Shown: in pieces, positions 1 through 8,594 of the stretch
How the letters are laid out: the number at the start of each line of letters is the position of its first letter
Numbering within the stretch: position 1 is the stretch's first letter
Assembly: GCA_025041175.1 (NCBI GenBank)
Contig: JAKCFJ010000004.1
Span: forward strand, 558,001 to 622,000
DNA from: Halobacteriales archaeon YIM A00010
Lineage (GTDB): Archaea; Halobacteriota; Halobacteria; Halobacteriales; Haloarculaceae
Direction: 5' to 3'
Length of the DNA stretch: 64,000 nucleotides
The notes under the pieces: generated by a model
Database searches by the model: none
Seen by the model: only the letters and a program-made list of their open reading frames with translations
Told to the model about the DNA's origin: nothing
Program-made: the position numbers and the translations under genes

Positions 1-866
1 TGGACGGGTGAACGAAAGCGAAGCACCTCCTCGACCGCCTGTTCGCGGTCGATGATCCCTGACGCAACGTCGTTGAGGATCCCCTGTTCGGCAAAACTCC
101 AGATCGCGTTCGTGATGAGGTTCGTCGTCGTGATGTTCCCCGCAATGAGTAGTAGAATACAGAACCCGAGCTGTTCGGTTGGTGTGAGTCTCTCGGCGTT
201 CGCGGCGAGCGTGACGAGATCGTCTCCATCGCCGCCACGGCGTTCCTTCAAGGCGTCTCGGAAGAACGACGCCATCTCCATCATCGACTGCTGTCGGCGC
301 TGTTCGTTCTCCCGAAGGGTTTCCTCGGTCTGTTCTCTCGGGGCGGCGACCAGCGCGTCGGACCACTGCTTGAACTCATCGCGGCGGTCGGTGGGAATAT
401 CTAGCAGTTCCGCGATGATGATGACCGGGAGCGGAAACGAGTACGCCGAGACGAGATTGAACGTCTCTCCCTCGATGTCGTCAAGCAACGATTCGGCGAC
501 TGTTTCGACGTACGGACGCCGGTCACGGATGGCGCCCGGACGGAACCGGTCGTCAACGAATTGGCGCAGTCGCTCGTGTTCCGGTGGATCGACGTTGAGC
601 ATCGATTCCGAAAGCGGGTTGGGACCATCCATTTCCGGAGCGTCTTGGGGTGTCGTGTCCGAGGAGAACGTCTCATGATCCGAGAGCACGGTCCGCACCT
701 CCTCATACCGGAAGACATCCCACGCACGTCGCTCTTCGTCGTATGAGATCGGCTTCTCGGCGCGCATCTCCCGGTACCAGTCGAAGGGATCGAGACGCCC
801 CGATCGATTCTGTAGTGGGGCAGGCTGACGGGCGAATACACCTGATATGTTCGATTCGTTGCTCAT
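1..866 (-). CDS. Cytochrome P450, C-terminus outside the window
   Basis: Reading the minus strand from an ATG at 866 gives 288 residues without a stop before the window edge. It is a soluble P450 monooxygenase. The I-helix carries AGNITTTN near residue 242, giving the oxygen-activating Thr, and the K-helix carries the ExxR pair in EEVLRFRSPV near residue 280. The haem Cys loop must lie beyond base 1. The substrate cannot be read from sequence; a terpenoid is possible because a terpene cluster lies 21 kb away, but that is only proximity. The start overlaps the stop of the upstream chimeric dehydrogenase remnant by four bases. Confidence 0.93.
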   Translation of the reverse strand, partial: MSNESNISGVFARQPAPLQNRSGRLDPFDWYREMRAEKPISYDEERRAWDVFRYEEVRTVLSDHETFSSDTTPQDAPEMDGPNPLSESMLNVDPPEHERLRQFVDDRFRPGAIRDRRPYVETVAESLLDDIEGETFNLVSAYSFPLPVIIIAELLDIPTDRRDEFKQWSDALVAAPREQTEETLRENEQRRQQSMMEMASFFRDALKERRGGDGDDLVTLAANAERLTPTEQLGFCILLLIAGNITTTNLITNAIWSFAEQGILNDVASGIIDREQAVEEVLRFRSPV

Positions 867-1276
867 CGTGAGAATGATTTTCCGTGGGCGTGTCCTTCCT
901 CGCTCAGTTCGTGTGCCTGCTGGGCTTCGGCCAGCGGAAACACCGTATCGAGCGTCGAAACGACGATGCCGTCTTCGAGGAGTTCGGAAATGTCTTTCAA
1001 CCATTCTAGTTCGGCAGTGTCCGCCTGTACCAACCGCCCCCGATTTCGGCCGATTATCGGAACGTTTGCTCCTGTCTCGGTGAGTTGAAAGCCGGTCGCT
1101 TTGTCGATTCCGCTATTTCCACTCGTGACGATGGCTCCCCGGCCATCGAGGTCGCCATTGATCGGTGGCCGTGTGTGCTTTCCGCCCGTAACGTTGGATT
1201 CGTAGTATCGTCGTCTAACCACACCGAACGCTACGTTTCGTATTCGGATGAGCTGATAACCCCAAAAATGGGGCAA
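863..1276 (-). pseudogene. Chimeric remnant: SDR N-terminus fused to zinc-type alcohol dehydrogenase C-terminus
   Basis: The open frame begins with a degraded short-chain dehydrogenase Rossmann start (GRGAIVTSGNSGIDKATGF, where the family usually reads TGANSGIG). After about 40 residues it switches to the C-terminal tail of a medium-chain dehydrogenase/quinone oxidoreductase (ELLEDGIVVSTLDTVFPL followed by AEAQQAHELSEEGHAHGK). Neither catalytic domain is present. The frame is open across the joint. A start near 1189 fits the SDR alignment better than 1276. It probably marks a deletion that fused two neighbouring genes upstream of the P450. Confidence 0.6.
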
Positions 1277-1347
1277 TATTTAAGCAGCCCCTTCGTGAGC
1301 CGTAGCACAATGCACCAGTCGAATCGGACACTACAGGACGGTACCTC

Positions 1348-2001
1348 ATGAGATCGATAACGTTCGTCGTAACTTGGACTGACGGGTTTCACCCCACTGC
1401 CCACGACCTGCACGATACCAAATCTGCCCCCACTAGGAAATCGATTCTCCATTTCAACGTGCTGGACGATGGGACGATAGTCTTGTTGTTCCGGGTCCAC
1501 TCCGATGCCGACCGCACGCGCCAGCTGATCGAGCAAAATCCGAACGTAATCGACTATAGCGTTTCAGACGAAGAAGATGGTACCGGACTCGTGTACGTAC
1601 ACAGTCAGCTTCCCGGTCCGACTCGTGGAATCATCCGACCCCTCGACGAACACGAGGTGTTTTTCGAGTCCATCGAATACATTCGCGCGGACGCAATCCG
1701 CGTGACCATGATCGGCGAGACCAACGATGTATTGCAGCGAGCACTCGCAGAGATTCCCAAGGAGGTTAACACCACCGTTGAACGGATCGGTGTGTACTCT
1801 CCGGGGACAAGCGACCTCTCAGTGCTGCTGACCGATCGCCAACGGGAGATCTTAGAGATCGCCATGGAGCTTGGCTATTACGAGAACCCGCGGCGTGCTA
1901 CTCACGGAGAGATCGCCGAGTGTGCTGGGATCGACGCGAGTACCGTCAGTGAACACATGCGCAAGATCGAAACCCACGCATTCGCTTTCCTTACTGAATA
2001 A
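1348..2001 (+). CDS. HTH_10 (Bat-like) transcriptional regulator
   Basis: This 217-residue protein has an unrecognised N-terminal sensor-like region and a C-terminal HTH_10 domain from about residue 155. The hallmark is LTDRQREILEIAMELGYYENPRR followed by a second helix pair (ECAGIDASTVSEHMRKIE); the run is split here for length. Haloarchaeal proteins of this class regulate nearby genes, often oxidoreductases. It is divergent from the P450/dehydrogenase genes, so it is a reasonable candidate regulator for them. A TATA-like ATATTTAAG lies near 1273. Confidence 0.85.
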   Translation: MRSITFVVTWTDGFHPTAHDLHDTKSAPTRKSILHFNVLDDGTIVLLFRVHSDADRTRQLIEQNPNVIDYSVSDEEDGTGLVYVHSQLPGPTRGIIRPLDEHEVFFESIEYIRADAIRVTMIGETNDVLQRALAEIPKEVNTTVERIGVYSPGTSDLSVLLTDRQREILEIAMELGYYENPRRATHGEIAECAGIDASTVSEHMRKIETHAFAFLTE

Positions 2002-2036
2002 CTAATCTTCACTTCGCCGATTCGAATTCTATCGTG

Positions 2037-2131
2037 TCAGAGGCCGACCAGGTGGATTTGTCATGCATAGCCACTGCCGATATAGATTTCGAGCCCAGTC
2101 GTGCATGAGCAATCCACCTGCCCGCCTTCAG
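2037..2131. repeat. Palindromic MITE-like repeat, copy A (diverged)
   Basis: The left arm has AGAGGCCGACCAGGTGGATT and the right arm has AATCCACCTGCCCGCCTTCAG, both diverged from the family ends TGAAGTCGGCTAGG and CCTAGCCGACTTCA. The inner marks TCATGCA and TGCATGA are kept. It lies between the regulator and the IS4-like transposase. Confidence 0.75.
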
Positions 2132-2299
2132 ATTAATGCACGGGTCAGGCGTTCATTTCCGTTATTCTCTCAGTATGATAAACAGCCGCTGGTCAATTTC
2201 GGATCGACATCTCGGAATCATCCGATCAGGCTGTGAAATGAGCGCCTGCTGAGTAGTGCCTCCGCTCACGAGTCGGGCGAACACGGAGGTGACCGGACG

Positions 2300-4324
2300 T
2301 CAATCAGGCGGGTCGAGACCGTAGAATTGCTTGGCGGCGGTCAGAAACTGGTTTGCATCGATGCGCGGTGCGTACGACTTGTTCTCACCGTCGATGGCGA
2401 GTTTCACCAGCAGGTCCACCAGCCGCCAGACGTTGTAGAGTACACACGCGAACGCGACGTTGAAGAACCGATAGTCGCGTTCGGTCGAAGTGGTTCGCAC
2501 CATGAAGTGTTTCTGCTTCTTGAAGCCGTTCTCAATACCCCAACGGCGGCGATACCACCGGATCAGTCGCTCGATCATGTGGATGAACGCCCTCTCGTCC
2601 ATCTGCTGATCGTCGGCGTTACTGGCGGTTACGTAGGAGTGATTCGTCTCGAATACCACGGTGTCGCCGGTGTCCACCTCTCCCTCCTGTGCTTTCTGTT
2701 TGCGCTCTTCGATGTCTTCTTCGCGCTGGATGTCCGCGAGCAGCCGCGAGAACGACATCCGCTCGCTCGGCTCACCTTCCACGTCTTCGAATTCCCACTC
2801 GCCGCACATCTCCTTCCACACCTCTGAGAGACTGCCGTCTTCGTCATCGTCGTCCGAATGCGACCGTTGCGGGAGGTAGATTTGCTTGCGTGACGACGTG
2901 TCGCCATCGGATTCCTCCTCGGTGACATAGAAGCGCTTGCCGTTGCGGTACATCCACGCGATGGTGTCGGCTTCGTCGCTGCGCTCGAAGATGCGCGTCG
3001 GGTTGAGGTAGTGGACGCTGTACTCCTCGCAGGTCTCCTTCACCGGATCGCTATCGAACTCGCGGTCCATTATCACCAGATCGAGATTCACCATCTCGAT
3101 CGTGTGTTCGAGCAGTTTCTCCACGATCTCATCTTTCGATTGGCCTCGTTCGCGCGGGATGGCGTCGAGGACGAGCGGCACGTCCATCCCGACGATCTTG
3201 AGCACCGCCCACTGGTAGTAGTCGCTGCCGTCTTTGTACCCGAGGATGTCGTCTTCGTGATCCTCTATGTCGCCAGTGAACGGAAATCCCTTGGTCACGT
3301 CGATGGCCGCCCAGAGTTTCCCGGTGAGTTCGCCGTTCTGTCGGGCGCGAGCGATGATCATTCGCGTCGTATTGCGAAGCATTTCCCGAATGTCGCCAAC
3401 CGAGAGCTTGCCGATCTGGTAGCGGTGGGTCGATCCCGTTGGGATACGTTCGCGCGTGGTATCGAGCGAGAACGAGGCTCGACCGCTGCGCGCGTACATG
3501 TCTTCACGCATCCCCATGTAGGCGTGCTGTTCCCAGAAGGCGTTCTCGTGAATCTCCCAGTTCTGACCACGGTTGAGCGCGAACGCATCGGTGACGAACG
3601 GTTTGGCCTGCTGCCACACCTCGTCGGTCTTCTGTGCGAGCAGTTGACGTTCCGGACAGTCAGAGGCGTCTGGTTCGCTCGCCTCGCTGGTGCTGACTCG
3701 CTCGGGTAATGAGACATCGCAGGCGCGTGCGGCTTTCACAATCGCCTCAGTACACGCCTGTACGGCGTCGCGTAGTGCCTCGCTGAAGCGGTGGTTCCAT
3801 GCCCGCCAGAACGTCGATTGGTTTGGGAGCGTCTCGAAGCCGAGACCGCGACGGAGCGACGGGTTTGCTCGTAGGTGGTCGTGGAGCGCGGTCTCGTCCC
3901 AGCCGTTGATTTCCTCGATGATGAACGCCCGGACCAGTAACGCCATCGGGTACGGTCCCGAGTACGGCGCTAACGAATCATGCGCGGCGAACGTGAGGTG
4001 GTCAATCGGGAGTCGAGAGACCAACGTCTCGATGTCGGCGTAGTCGGTAGCGCGTTCGCACTGCGACTGGACGATGGTTGTGACATCCGCAACGAAGCCG
4101 TCGAGAGCGTCGCCTACCCCGTCGGGTTCGTCCTCGAAAAACTGGGTCTGTCCGTGATAATCGGTAGCGTTAGCGACGAGAGCCGCTGCAACCATCTCCG
4201 CTGTGTCGTTCAGCCGGTTTGCGGCGGGTGATTTCGCGTCGATACGTGCGTCCGTGTCGGGTGAATCCGCGTCCGACTCTGAATGTGAGTTCGCTCCCAT
4301 GGCATCTGTTTCACCCGTCATCAC
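2300..4324 (-). CDS. IS4-superfamily transposase (long haloarchaeal type)
   Basis: A 674-residue DDE transposase. The first Asp lies in WAAIDVTKGFPF, the second in LVIMDREFDSDP, and the Glu in the Y-R-E signature WYRRRWGIENGFKKQK near residue 600. The N-terminal part contains FETLPNQSTFWRAWNHRF, which is shared in form with the transposase fragment at 14.1 kb. An acidic insertion sits before the final Glu. The frame is intact, so it may be active. I could not fix the terminal inverted repeats; the element probably spans about 2.25 to 4.45 kb. Confidence 0.88.
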   Translation of the reverse strand: MMTGETDAMGANSHSESDADSPDTDARIDAKSPAANRLNDTAEMVAAALVANATDYHGQTQFFEDEPDGVGDALDGFVADVTTIVQSQCERATDYADIETLVSRLPIDHLTFAAHDSLAPYSGPYPMALLVRAFIIEEINGWDETALHDHLRANPSLRRGLGFETLPNQSTFWRAWNHRFSEALRDAVQACTEAIVKAARACDVSLPERVSTSEASEPDASDCPERQLLAQKTDEVWQQAKPFVTDAFALNRGQNWEIHENAFWEQHAYMGMREDMYARSGRASFSLDTTRERIPTGSTHRYQIGKLSVGDIREMLRNTTRMIIARARQNGELTGKLWAAIDVTKGFPFTGDIEDHEDDILGYKDGSDYYQWAVLKIVGMDVPLVLDAIPRERGQSKDEIVEKLLEHTIEMVNLDLVIMDREFDSDPVKETCEEYSVHYLNPTRIFERSDEADTIAWMYRNGKRFYVTEEESDGDTSSRKQIYLPQRSHSDDDDEDGSLSEVWKEMCGEWEFEDVEGEPSERMSFSRLLADIQREEDIEERKQKAQEGEVDTGDTVVFETNHSYVTASNADDQQMDERAFIHMIERLIRWYRRRWGIENGFKKQKHFMVRTTSTERDYRFFNVAFACVLYNVWRLVDLLVKLAIDGENKSYAPRIDANQFLTAAKQFYGLDPPD

Positions 4325-4525
4325 GAGTCACCCGACAAGCAGACGGAAGGGTAGTGTCGCCCGTTCGATTACGTCCTGTGGTGCGGTGAGTGCTGTGCCA
4401 TAGGTTTTGTCGGGTATAACGACATATCGCTGACGGGCAGTTAACCGGTCCGGTTTCCACCCGTGCCTTCGTTGGGTCTGCGACTCAAACGAACGTTGTC
4501 GGTCACTGTCCGTTCATACTGCGGA

Positions 4526-5289
4526 TCACTCCGTTGGTATCCTCGCAGATGGAGTCTGGTGTTCGTTCCGCGCGTCAAGCGGCTGGAGTTCTTTCTCGCC
4601 GGCATCAACCTTCGCGCGTTCGAGTTGCCACTGGTCATTGTCGAACGGGATGTCATAGTTCGCTTCGGCTCGTGCGAGAATACTCCGAATCTTCGATGCC
4701 GGGATGTCAAAGAACGCAGCGGTGGCTTGCTTCTCACAGCCCTTGCGGACCTCGCGGATGAACGTCTGCGCGCGAACGTACTCCGGGGGAATTTGCTGGA
4801 GAAACCCGTCCTCGACGGTGTCGCCGAACGGCGGTCTCCCAACCCGCTTGCCGTCGGCGATAGCGGCGTCGATGCCCTCCTGCACGCGCGAGCGAATCAT
4901 CTTCCGTTCGGCGTCGGCGAACACCATCATCATGTTGAGCATCATCTCAGCCAGTCGTCTTCGCCGACCGTGCCGATGGGCTGGTTCACGAGGTCGATAT
5001 CGATATCTTTCTCGCGGAGATCCTCGACGAAGCCGGCAAGGTCGGCGAACGACCGCCCGAGGCGGTCGAGTTCGTGCGCGACCACCACGTCGTATTCGGA
5101 GACGTGCCCACGGAGGCGCTGGTATTCGTGCCGTGAGGTTGACGCGCCGCTCTCACCGATGTCGCAGTACCAGTCGATTTCATTCGGGGTATTTGCTTCG
5201 TTACTCTCGTACTTCTCACGGATGGCGTGCATCTGTCGTTGTTCGTTCTGGTCGTCAGTCGAGACGCGGACGTAGGCGGCGATATGCAT
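4526..5289 (-). pseudogene. Serine recombinase (resolvase), frameshifted
   Basis: The N-terminal half starts with ATG at 5289 (MHIAAYVRVSTDDQ, catalytic Ser) and carries AHELDRLGRSFADL. It stops at 4942 just after GEDDW. The next frame resumes at 4945 with MMLNMMMVFADAERKMIRSR and continues to VGRPPFGD and a C-terminal HTH region. One base is missing in a CTG-AG-ATG context where CTGGCCGAGATG would be expected. This is a recent-looking single-base lesion unless programmed frameshifting occurs. Confidence 0.85.
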
Positions 5290-5500
5290 GGGTGAATTCG
5301 GACACCCTAACGACACCGCCGAACAGTGTATAAAGAATAGGGGTTTTCTGGTTAGCCTCGAAAACTGGTGTTTCTGAGGACTCAAACACGATACACTCGT
5401 TATACATCGTTGATAATGATATTAGAATTATAAAATATTTATAGTAAAAATATACTAGATTATGTTTAAATAACATCATGGAGTTATACTATTTATATCC

Positions 5501-6370
5501 ATGAACGATAGTGATGATCAATTAATTCAAAATAGTTTGATTAAGTTCCAAACAGATGGCACATGGGATTGCGTGGAATGTCTGAGCAACTCGTTCCAGC
5601 GTATTCATGTACTTTCCGCACTCACAGACACCTCTGCTGATCTCCGTGACCTCAAGGATGAACTGGCCATTCCACGAACGTCGCTTCAACGCAATCTATC
5701 ACTGTTGGAACAGCAAGGCTGGATCAAACAAATTCCTTCCGGATATACCACGACTATCAGAGGAAAGCTCCTCACGAACGTCTTCATAGAGATGCTCAGA
5801 AGAGTGCAGCGAATTGAGACCCTGACCCCGTTTCTGGATGAGGTGGATCTGCCGACGGCTATCGACATCGATCAGTTAGATGAATTTCTCGTCACGGTCC
5901 CTGAACCTCATCGACCCCACGCCCCGATGATCCGACTGCTCAACATATTTGAGACGGCTGACCATATGCGGGCATTCTCACCGGTTGTCGCCGGATTGCT
6001 GGCCAAGCGCTATTACCGACTAAACGAGATCACGGGTGAACACGAATTCATTCTCTCGAAGAACGCGGTTGATACCCCGTACAGACCGGATACTGATGAC
6101 TGGAGTGACGAGAGGGAGACGGATCAGAGCACTCGCATTGATATCCGAGTCTATGACGGTGAGCTCCCCTACGGGCTGTTCGTTAGTGAGGACACGTTGG
6201 CACTCGCTGCGTACGATGACGACGGCCGAATACAGGCATTGGTCGAATCGGAGAGTGAGATGACCGTCAAGTGGGGTACGCGAATGTACGAGACCTACAG
6301 AGATCAGTCCCAACAACTGCAGGGGACGGATATACCGCACCTGATGTGCAACTCAGAAATAGTAGACTAA
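5501..6370 (+). CDS. Winged-helix transcriptional regulator with DUF1724/FilR1-type domain
   Basis: This 289-residue protein has an N-terminal winged helix (residues about 30-90, with PRTSLQRNLSLLEQQGWI as recognition helix and wing). A C-terminal domain follows, of the kind found in methanogen FilR1-like regulators and common in haloarchaea. An AT-rich stretch with ATGTTTAAATA at 5461-5471 lies about 30 bases before the ATG, which suggests a leaderless transcript. It sits beside the halocin-like locus, convergent with the 6382-7227 gene, and could regulate it. Confidence 0.8.
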   Translation: MNDSDDQLIQNSLIKFQTDGTWDCVECLSNSFQRIHVLSALTDTSADLRDLKDELAIPRTSLQRNLSLLEQQGWIKQIPSGYTTTIRGKLLTNVFIEMLRRVQRIETLTPFLDEVDLPTAIDIDQLDEFLVTVPEPHRPHAPMIRLLNIFETADHMRAFSPVVAGLLAKRYYRLNEITGEHEFILSKNAVDTPYRPDTDDWSDERETDQSTRIDIRVYDGELPYGLFVSEDTLALAAYDDDGRIQALVESESEMTVKWGTRMYETYRDQSQQLQGTDIPHLMCNSEIVD

Positions 6371-6381
6371 TCCTCACCTGT

Positions 6382-7227
6382 TTATACGTCTGCCTGAACG
6401 GGTTGAGGCGGCTGCGCATGGGTTTTGTCCGCGACGGAGTCGTCCCATTCCATCTCGAACAGACGAGTGCCACAGTCTTGGCAGGCGGAGGCAATCACAT
6501 CATACGACCGACAGCATGACTCGACGACCTCTTGCTCGACGTGAACAGGGCCCTCACATTCGGGACACCGTTCGATGAAGATTCGGAGGCTCATCAGCAC
6601 GCGCGCGATCTGGCCAGGAGTGAGGACTGCCCAGTTCGGAACACGCTCGGTCAGCTCAATGGCTGCGGCGACATCCGCGACGATGGCTGCCTGCGAACTC
6701 CACTGTCCGATCACGGTGTCGTCGGTGGACACGACGACCGCGTCATCAAGCTCGTCGAACGTAATAGCTTCAGACTGGATATTGAGGGTATCAGAGAGGT
6801 GGGACCTATCAAGGTCCTGGGCTGGGAGTGCACGTCTACGTTCGTGCCATGCTTCGCGGAACGCGGGCGTGAGACAGAAATCGGTGCCATTCTGGCACGG
6901 CGTCACTGCATTGGCAGTGAGAAGCACCCGCTCTGGATCAATCTCACTGCCCTCATCGGTCACCGTGACCGTGGCGTCCTTGTCAAACCATCGGAGGACA
7001 CGCTCGGGAAAATACTGTTTGGTGAGGGTCGGCGTGCCCGGCATGAGATACCCGCGCATGTAGATGATAGCGAGTAAGAGCGCGAACAGTCCGGCTCCGA
7101 GACCGACCGAAGCGATGGCAGCGAGCGCGCTCACGACGGCGGCGAGACCGATGTTCACGACAGTGCAGGGGAGACAGCGGTTCTCGCCGATGTAGTCGGG
7201 CTGACGAAGCCAATCGATGAGTGACAT
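6382..7227 (-). CDS. Membrane protein with C-terminal zinc-ribbon-like region, divergent from the halocin-like gene
   Basis: 281 residues. Two hydrophobic segments lie near residues 22-60. A soluble middle domain follows, and the C-terminus carries CPEC and, about 30 residues later, CQDC pairs likely to bind zinc. It is transcribed away from the halocin-like precursor, with a 182-base shared regulatory gap that contains inverted repeats. I do not recognise a named family. From context it may be the membrane or immunity partner of the halocin system, comparable in position to accessory genes near halocin C8; that role is inference. Confidence 0.6.
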   Translation of the reverse strand: MSLIDWLRQPDYIGENRCLPCTVVNIGLAAVVSALAAIASVGLGAGLFALLLAIIYMRGYLMPGTPTLTKQYFPERVLRWFDKDATVTVTDEGSEIDPERVLLTANAVTPCQNGTDFCLTPAFREAWHERRRALPAQDLDRSHLSDTLNIQSEAITFDELDDAVVVSTDDTVIGQWSSQAAIVADVAAAIELTERVPNWAVLTPGQIARVLMSLRIFIERCPECEGPVHVEQEVVESCCRSYDVIASACQDCGTRLFEMEWDDSVADKTHAQPPQPVQADV

Positions 7228-7253
7228 TGCGGTGGGCTATGTGTGGCTGTGGT

Positions 7254-7386
7254 GTTACCTTACGCGATGGTCAGTGCTCACGGTGTGGACAGTGACCGAG
7301 GTATGAGCATCTAACCAGAAGATGGTGAACCGCCCACGTTGTGAACGCTGTCCACAGCGTGGGCATTGTCCACAGGGTAAGGTAAC
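7254..7386. promoter_or_regulatory. Divergent promoter region with nested inverted repeats
   Basis: GTTACCTTAC at 7254-7263 is matched by its reverse complement GTAAGGTAAC at 7377-7386. Between and beyond them are GTGAACGCTGTCCACAGCGT near 7341 and a related GTGAACGCGGACAGCGTGGG near 7388. The arrangement between two divergent genes suggests operator sites for a shared regulator. Confidence 0.5.
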
Positions 7387-7409
7387 GGTGAACGCGGACA
7401 GCGTGGGAT

Positions 7410-8312
7410 ATGATGTCCGACGATCACAGCACGGACGAAATCAAAGAACGTTTCGACTCGTTCAATCGACGCAGCTTCGTTAAAGCACTCGGTACTGCCA
7501 GCGGTGCAGCGGTATTTGGAACGTCGAGTATTGGCACTGCGTTTGCGACTGAGGCCGAATCAAGTCCACTAGGGACAAACATCACTCGTAAGGAAGTATC
7601 TATTTCGGCCGCCGACGTCAAGAACGTCCTCGGACACGAAGAGTCCAAAATTGCCCTGCAAGAAGCATCGCTCACGTCTCTTAACAGGGATGAGGCAGAC
7701 GGCTATGAAATCAAAGTGACCGCTAACGGAACCACGAGAGTGTTCCAGGAGGTAGTGGCTCCTTCCACTGGTGGTGAGGCTACTTTCAGCTACGTGAAGA
7801 GCGACGATGCCAACAATGTGGCATCAATCAAGACGGAGACAGAAACAATCATCCGGGCCACAGCCAGAGACGACGACATCCAGACCGAAATCCTCGAATT
7901 CGGTGACGATGTAACCAACGAAGCATTCCAGATGTTGGAACAGAGTGGCAAAAAGACCGAAATCGAAAACAATGATGTCTCTACACTACACACTGACAAG
8001 GCTACTGCTTCTTTTGACAAGGTATCAGAAATAACCTACCTATCCATCCCTGCGACGATGGAGACGGACGAGAAAGCGTTGGTGTACGCCCAAATCCCTG
8101 CCTCAGGCGATCCAGACTCCGTCTATGTCATGCAACAGGGCTACTGGGAGTGCGTCTCGGGCTGTGTCGCACTTCATGCAGCGAGTATCGGACCGTACTG
8201 TTGGGGCGTAGCGTGTGGGTCATGTGCAGCTGGCATTCTCCCCTCCTGCGCTGCTTGCCTCGCCTGTGCCGGTGGAGTCGTGGGGTTCTGTGGGACAGTA
8301 GTGTGTGGTTGA
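7410..8312 (+). CDS. Halocin C8-like precursor (Tat signal, cysteine-rich C-terminal peptide)
   Basis: 300 residues. The N-terminus has a twin-arginine signal (NRRSFVKALG, residues about 24-33) followed by a hydrophobic stretch, so it is exported folded. A 200-residue hydrophilic pro-region without cysteine follows. The last 57 residues, from GYWECVSG, contain ten cysteines (CSGC, CGSC, CAAC and CLAC type spacings) in a Gly/Ala-rich hydrophobic frame. Halocin C8 has the same plan: Tat signal, immunity-bearing pro-region, ten-cysteine mature peptide. The peptide sequence itself differs from what I recall of HalC8, so it looks like a new member. ABC transporter genes lie downstream. Confidence 0.8.
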   Translation: MMSDDHSTDEIKERFDSFNRRSFVKALGTASGAAVFGTSSIGTAFATEAESSPLGTNITRKEVSISAADVKNVLGHEESKIALQEASLTSLNRDEADGYEIKVTANGTTRVFQEVVAPSTGGEATFSYVKSDDANNVASIKTETETIIRATARDDDIQTEILEFGDDVTNEAFQMLEQSGKKTEIENNDVSTLHTDKATASFDKVSEITYLSIPATMETDEKALVYAQIPASGDPDSVYVMQQGYWECVSGCVALHAASIGPYCWGVACGSCAAGILPSCAACLACAGGVVGFCGTVVCG

Positions 8313-8361
8313 GGAACTAAAACCTCTGTATATCTGTCACCATCTAGTTGAGGTCGTAGTG

Positions 8362-8460
8362 ATGAGTGGAGATCATCGAAAAGAGATCGTCCATCACTTA
8401 GCTGAAGATGATCTTAACCGTCTTCTCACCGAAACGGATGATGAGATGATCAGCAAGTGA
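8362..8460 (+). pseudogene. Short remnant, possible transposase N-terminus
   Basis: A 32-codon frame (MSGDHRKEIVHHLAEDDL..., ending DDEMISK) stops with TGA, and the same frame continues with LIFVKNQLC before another stop. It resembles the opening of haloarchaeal helix-turn-helix transposases, but the match is from memory and weak. The rest of the 8313-8594 gap holds no other gene that I can see. Confidence 0.3.
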
Positions 8461-8594
8461 CTCATCTTTGTGAAGAATCAGCTGTGTTAAAGCATTATAT
8501 GAGATTCTTATCCGTGGATGTGTTGAGTAGCCCATGCAGAGTGGAATATAAGTATCGCTTCTAGTAATACCATACTCAAAGAGGTCCTACCCAC

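Noticed and set aside
52-678. 208-codon plus-strand open frame
   Set aside because: It lies opposite the P450, whose minus-strand frame has clear I-helix and ExxR motifs.
3011-3709. 232-codon plus-strand open frame
   Set aside because: It is antisense to the intact IS4-like transposase and has no family resemblance; long antisense frames are common in GC-rich haloarchaeal DNA.
4942-4945. Programmed frameshift in the 4.5-5.3 kb resolvase
   Set aside because: No slippery heptamer is visible at the joint; a one-base deletion explains it better.
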